Origin: Caldifarciminota bacterium
GTDB lineage: Bacteria; WOR-3; Hydrothermia; WGAB01
DNA: 8,220 nt
Reading direction: 5' to 3'
NCBI GenBank assembly: GCA_015489295.1
Contig: WGAB01000173.1
Location: 1-8,220 of the forward strand
Shown here: piece after piece, positions 5,937 to 8,220 of the stretch
How the letters are laid out: each line of letters opens with the position of its first letter
Numbering within the stretch: the stretch's first letter is position 1
Notes under the pieces: generated by a model
The model's input: the letters and a program-made list of their open reading frames with translations, nothing else
The model's database searches: none
Told to the model about the DNA's origin: nothing
Made by a program: the position numbers and the translations under genes

Positions 5937-7568
5937 ATGTGGGAGGGGGAACATCGGTTGTACCTGCCGGTGTCGTTGGTGGCCGAGATCGGCTACTGCC
6001 CCCGAAACTTCTATCTCCGGGCCGTTCAGGGTGCCGAAGACCGGAACTGGTGGATGGTCAAGGGCGGCCTGGAAGAAGCCCTGCGCAACCGGCAACCGTC
6101 GCGACATCTCCCGGAGGGCGGGCAACAGGTGTACTCTGTTCTGCTGGCTTCGGAGGCCCTGAACCTGATCGGCGTGGTGGACCTGGTTATCGTGGACCAG
6201 AAGCCGGTGCCCGTGGAGTTCAAAACTGGTTCCTATGTGGCCTCCCATCCGGCCCATGACCTCCAGGTGTGCCTCCAGGGGCTTCTTTTGGAAGAAAACC
6301 TGCAGAAGCCGGTACCCGTGGGCTATGTGTACTACACGGCCTCCAGAAAACGGCGGCAGGTGCCCCTGGACGATGCCCTCCGCCAGCAGGCCCTGGAAGC
6401 CCTGGAACAGGCCCGCCGCATTGTGGAAGGGGAGTGGATTCCCGAGCCCCAGCCCCGGGAGTCCTGCACCCAGTGCGCCCTTTTTGCCACCTGCCTGCCC
6501 TTTGCCCAGGAAGCCGCCGCCGAACCTGCGCCCGCCGCACCGCCCCTGCCCCGTTCCCTCCAGGTGGTCCAGCGGGTCCTTTACATCGACACTCCGGGCG
6601 CTTCGCTGGGCAAACGGGGCGACAGTATCCGCATTCGCCGTCCGGGCGAAATGTTTGATCTGCAGGTGCCCCTGACCCAGGTGGATCAGGTCGTGTTGGT
6701 GGGCAATGTCCAGATTTCCAGCCAGTTGCTCCGGGTTCTGCTGGCCCGGGGCGTTCCCGTGGTGTACCTCACCGGCCGGGGACGGTTCAGCGGCATTACG
6801 CTGCCGGAAACCAACCGCAACCTGCCCCTGCGCTTGGCCCAGTTTCGGGCCTACGACCGCCCGGAACAGCGCCTGGCCCTGGCCCGGGGCATCGTGGCCG
6901 GAAAGCTTCACAACCAGCGGCTCCTTTTGCGCCGCCATCTCGCCTCCGCCCCGGATGCCGAGGACGCCCTGCGGACCGCCTTGCACGAACTTCGGCACCT
7001 CCGGGCTCAGGTGGCCGATGCTCCGGACCTCGAGACCCTGCGGGGACTGGAGGGCATTGCCTCCCGAAAGTACTTTGCGGCCCTTGGCCGACTGTTTCCA
7101 GAGCCTTTTGAACGGCGAAACCGGCGGCCGCCGCGCGATCCGGTGAACGCCACCCTTTCCTTTTTATATACCCTGCTGCTGAAGGACCTGGTGCACCTGG
7201 TTTTCGTTGTGGGCCTGGACCCCTACCTGGGGTTCCTGCACAGCCCCCACTTTGGCCGACCTGCGCTGGCGCTGGACCTCATGGAGGAGTTCCGGCCCAT
7301 CGTGGCGGATGCCCTGGCCCTGAGCCTGTGGAAGCGGGGGCAACTGAAGCCCGAGCACTTTACCCGCGAGTTTGGCGGGGTGTACTTCAAAGAGTCGGCC
7401 CGGAAGGCGGTGGTTCGGGCCTATGAGGCCAAAAAGCGGGAGCAATTGCGGCATCCGCGGTTTGGCTATCGGCTGCCGTACTTTCGACACATGGAAATGC
7501 AGGTCCGGATTCTCGGCAAGGTTCTTCTGGGTGAGTGGGACTCCTATGTGCCCTTTACCCCCAAGTGA
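5937..7568 (+). CDS. cas4-cas1: Cas4-Cas1 fusion, spacer-acquisition nuclease/integrase
   Basis: This single 543-aa protein combines Cas4 (about 1-190) and Cas1 (about 205-543), joined by an Ala/Pro-rich linker. Cas4 trims and orients prespacers, and Cas1 with Cas2 integrates them. The Cas4 part has the four expected Fe-S cysteines: Cys21 in GYCPRNFYL, and Cys177, Cys180 and Cys186 in ESCTQCALFATC. It also has RecB-type acidic residues Asp82 (GVVDLV), Glu94 and Lys96 (VEFKTG), and Gln110. The His usually found after the VxG motif near residue 47 is replaced by Glu (VKGGLEEAL, 41-49). The Cas1 part has the expected metal ligands Glu372 (LEGIASRKYF), His435 (GFLHSPH) and the acidic pair Asp447/Glu450 (LALDLMEEFRP), so integrase activity is likely. 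No reverse transcriptase domain is present. The stop is followed within nine bases by the cas2 start. Such fusions occur in several type I and III loci. Confidence 0.95.
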   Translation: MWEGEHRLYLPVSLVAEIGYCPRNFYLRAVQGAEDRNWWMVKGGLEEALRNRQPSRHLPEGGQQVYSVLLASEALNLIGVVDLVIVDQKPVPVEFKTGSYVASHPAHDLQVCLQGLLLEENLQKPVPVGYVYYTASRKRRQVPLDDALRQQALEALEQARRIVEGEWIPEPQPRESCTQCALFATCLPFAQEAAAEPAPAAPPLPRSLQVVQRVLYIDTPGASLGKRGDSIRIRRPGEMFDLQVPLTQVDQVVLVGNVQISSQLLRVLLARGVPVVYLTGRGRFSGITLPETNRNLPLRLAQFRAYDRPEQRLALARGIVAGKLHNQRLLLRRHLASAPDAEDALRTALHELRHLRAQVADAPDLETLRGLEGIASRKYFAALGRLFPEPFERRNRRPPRDPVNATLSFLYTLLLKDLVHLVFVVGLDPYLGFLHSPHFGRPALALDLMEEFRPIVADALALSLWKRGQLKPEHFTREFGGVYFKESARKAVVRAYEAKKREQLRHPRFGYRLPYFRHMEMQVRILGKVLLGEWDSYVPFTPK

Positions 7569-7573
7569 GGTGG
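7567..7573 (+). promoter_or_regulatory. Ribosome binding site of cas2
   Basis: GAGGTGG overlaps the cas4-cas1 stop codon and lies 3 nt before the ATG at 7577. It decides that start over in-frame codons from 7535 that lie within cas1. Confidence 0.65.
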
Positions 7574-7576
7574 ACC

Positions 7577-7861
7577 ATGAGAACTTACTATGTGATCGCC
7601 TATGACATCCGCGACGACCGCCGTCGCCTGCGGATGGCCCGGTGCTTGGCCGCCTATGGGCAGCGGGTGCAGTACAGTGTGTTCGAGGCCTACCTCAGTC
7701 GATCGGATTTTCTCACCCTGCTGTACGAGATTCGGGAGATCATGGATGCGGAGGAAGACCGGGTGGCCATCTATCCCCTGTACGAGCCGTGTCGGCAGCG
7801 GATCACGCGGCTGGGCCAGCAAGGGGAGTTGGCGGTGGACGAGGATGTGTGGATCGTGTAG
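7577..7861 (+). CDS. cas2: Cas2 spacer-acquisition subunit
   Basis: This 94-aa protein is the structural partner of Cas1, forming the dimer that bridges two Cas1 dimers during spacer integration. The N-terminal strand MRTYYVIAYDIRDDRRR carries the conserved Asp10. VQYSVFEAYLS (about 30-40) is the second strand and helix typical of the family, and the C-terminal strand ends EDVWIV. Length is normal. An open frame reaches back to 7535, but that part lies within cas1; the ATG at 7577, behind GAGGTGG, gives the canonical N-terminus. It is the last gene before the leader and ends with TAG. Confidence 0.95.
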   Translation: MRTYYVIAYDIRDDRRRLRMARCLAAYGQRVQYSVFEAYLSRSDFLTLLYEIREIMDAEEDRVAIYPLYEPCRQRITRLGQQGELAVDEDVWIV

Positions 7862-7870
7862 GGGGGGAAG

Positions 7871-7918
7871 CCGCGAACCTATCGGACGCAGAAAACCCCT
7901 GGAGGTTCGCGGATTTTA
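7871..7918 (+). terminator. 10-bp inverted repeat followed by a T-tract, possible cas operon terminator
   Basis: CCGCGAACCT (7871-7880) pairs perfectly with AGGTTCGCGG (7903-7912), with a 22-nt loop, followed by ATTTTAT. It could end transcription of the cas operon. The long loop makes that uncertain, and the same 10-mer recurs at 7992, so it may instead be a protein-binding site. Confidence 0.4.
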
Positions 7919-8002
7919 TAACCTGCTGGTTTTCAAAGGGTTGGGTGATTCTCTACCTCCTATGGGGGTTCGTAGGAGAGCCTTCCAGGGGAGGTTCGCG
8001 GA
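7901..8002 (+). repeat. Direct repeat GGAGGTTCGCGGA, two copies in the leader
   Basis: The 13-mer occurs identically at 7901-7913 and 7990-8002, 89 bp apart. The 10-bp core AGGTTCGCGG is also present inverted at 7871-7880. Three exact copies within about 130 bp of non-coding DNA suggest a binding site for an adaptation or regulatory protein. Confidence 0.7.
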
Positions 8003-8019
8003 AACCGGTTCTCGAGCCC

Positions 8020-8049
8020 TTGACACATGCGGCCTTCAGGGTGTAGAGT
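8020..8049 (+). promoter_or_regulatory. Sigma70-like promoter of the CRISPR array
   Basis: TTGACA (8020-8025) is a perfect -35 box. TAGAGT (8044-8049) is a -10-like box with four of six consensus bases at 18-bp spacing. It overlaps the first base or two of the first repeat, so transcription would begin inside that repeat. Direction agrees with cas2 and the leader. Confidence 0.55.
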
Positions 8050-8220
8050 TGAAACACAGCAATTCCGCGCAGCGGAATGGAAACTACCATGCAGGTTTAG
8101 TAGGTAAATTTTGGATAGAAAGGGTTGAAACACAGCAATTCCGCGCAGCGGAATGGAAACCCAAGGAATCGACCGACATGTTCGATCTCCGTTCCAGGTT
8201 GAAACACAGCAATTCCGCGC
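8048..8220 (+). CRISPR. CRISPR array, leader-proximal start, runs off the window
   Basis: Repeats lie at 8048-8084, 8124-8160 and 8198-8220 (cut by the window end). Full repeats are 37 nt and identical, beginning GTTGAAACACAGCA and ending GGAATGGAAAC. ATTCCGC and GCGGAAT pair perfectly around a GCA loop, giving a 7-bp hairpin near the 3' end. The last eight bases, ATGGAAAC, are the likely 5' handle after Cas6 cleavage. Spacers are 8085-8123 (39 nt) and 8161-8197 (37 nt), unrelated to each other; the first is AT-richer. The array continues beyond the window. Orientation is inferred from the leader, promoter and hairpin position. Confidence 0.97.

Larger units (their letters stand above)
7862..8047 (+). 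promoter_or_regulatory. CRISPR leader
   Basis: About 186 bp lies between the cas2 stop and the first repeat. It has no gene. It holds three copies of AGGTTCGCGG (one inverted, two direct), a looser variant GGGGGTTCGTAGGA at 7964-7977, a small 6-bp hairpin (CTCCTA 7957-7962 with TAGGAG 7973-7978), an AACCGGTT palindrome (8003-8010) and a promoter at its end. Its place next to cas2 and before the repeats fits the side at which new spacers are added. Confidence 0.75.

Noticed and set aside
5310..6998. A 562-codon open frame on the - strand
   Set aside because: It lies opposite cas6 and cas4-cas1, whose products show clear family motifs. The frame is rich in Gly, Gln, Pro and His, as expected for the complement of GC-rich coding DNA, and has no recognisable domain.
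7997..8010. Degenerate CRISPR repeat in the leader (GCGGAAACC)
   Set aside because: Only a few bases resemble the repeat's 3' end, without the hairpin; chance similarity is sufficient.
7642..8046. A 134-codon + strand frame overlapping cas2 and the leader
   Set aside because: It is out of frame with cas2, has no ribosome binding site and no recognisable motif; its second half covers the leader with its repeated motifs.

Overview
The window is the downstream part of a type III CRISPR-Cas locus, all on the + strand, followed by the leader and first units of its CRISPR array. The high-GC coding sequence, frequent strong Shine-Dalgarno sites and a sigma70-like promoter in the leader suggest a GC-rich bacterium. 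A fused Cas4-Cas1 fits that too. I cannot name the genus with confidence.

Effector module (1-4972): the 3' part of a large-subunit gene of the Csx11/Cas10 kind (5' end outside the window), a 127-aa protein I do not recognise, a Cmr4-like Cas7 backbone protein, a Cmr5-like small subunit (Cas11), and a further RAMP protein (Cas5/Csx10- or Cmr-like). The Csx11-type Cas10 has no GGDD motif where the second palm domain would carry it. With the Cmr-like partners, this points to subtype III-C (MTH326-like), whose Cas10 is described as having an inactivated cyclase domain. RNA cleavage by the Cas7 subunit is probably intact, because the catalytic Asp is present. Cyclic-oligoadenylate signalling is probably absent.

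Processing and adaptation module (5151-7861): cas6 (crRNA-processing endonuclease), a single 543-codon cas4-cas1 fusion, and cas2. These genes are visibly richer in GC than much of the effector module and are separated from it by a 178-bp non-coding gap. The two modules may therefore have different histories or expression.

Leader and array (7862-8220): about 186 bp of leader contains three exact copies of the 10-mer AGGTTCGCGG, two direct and one inverted, and a TTGACA/TAGAGT promoter abutting the first repeat. Two full 37-nt repeats, two spacers (39 and 37 nt) and a third repeat cut by the window end follow. Each repeat has a perfect 7-bp stem with a 3-nt loop. Together the genes form one system: Cas4-Cas1 and Cas2 acquire spacers at the leader end, Cas6 cuts the precursor at the repeat hairpin, and the Csx11/Cmr-like complex uses the crRNA against target RNA.
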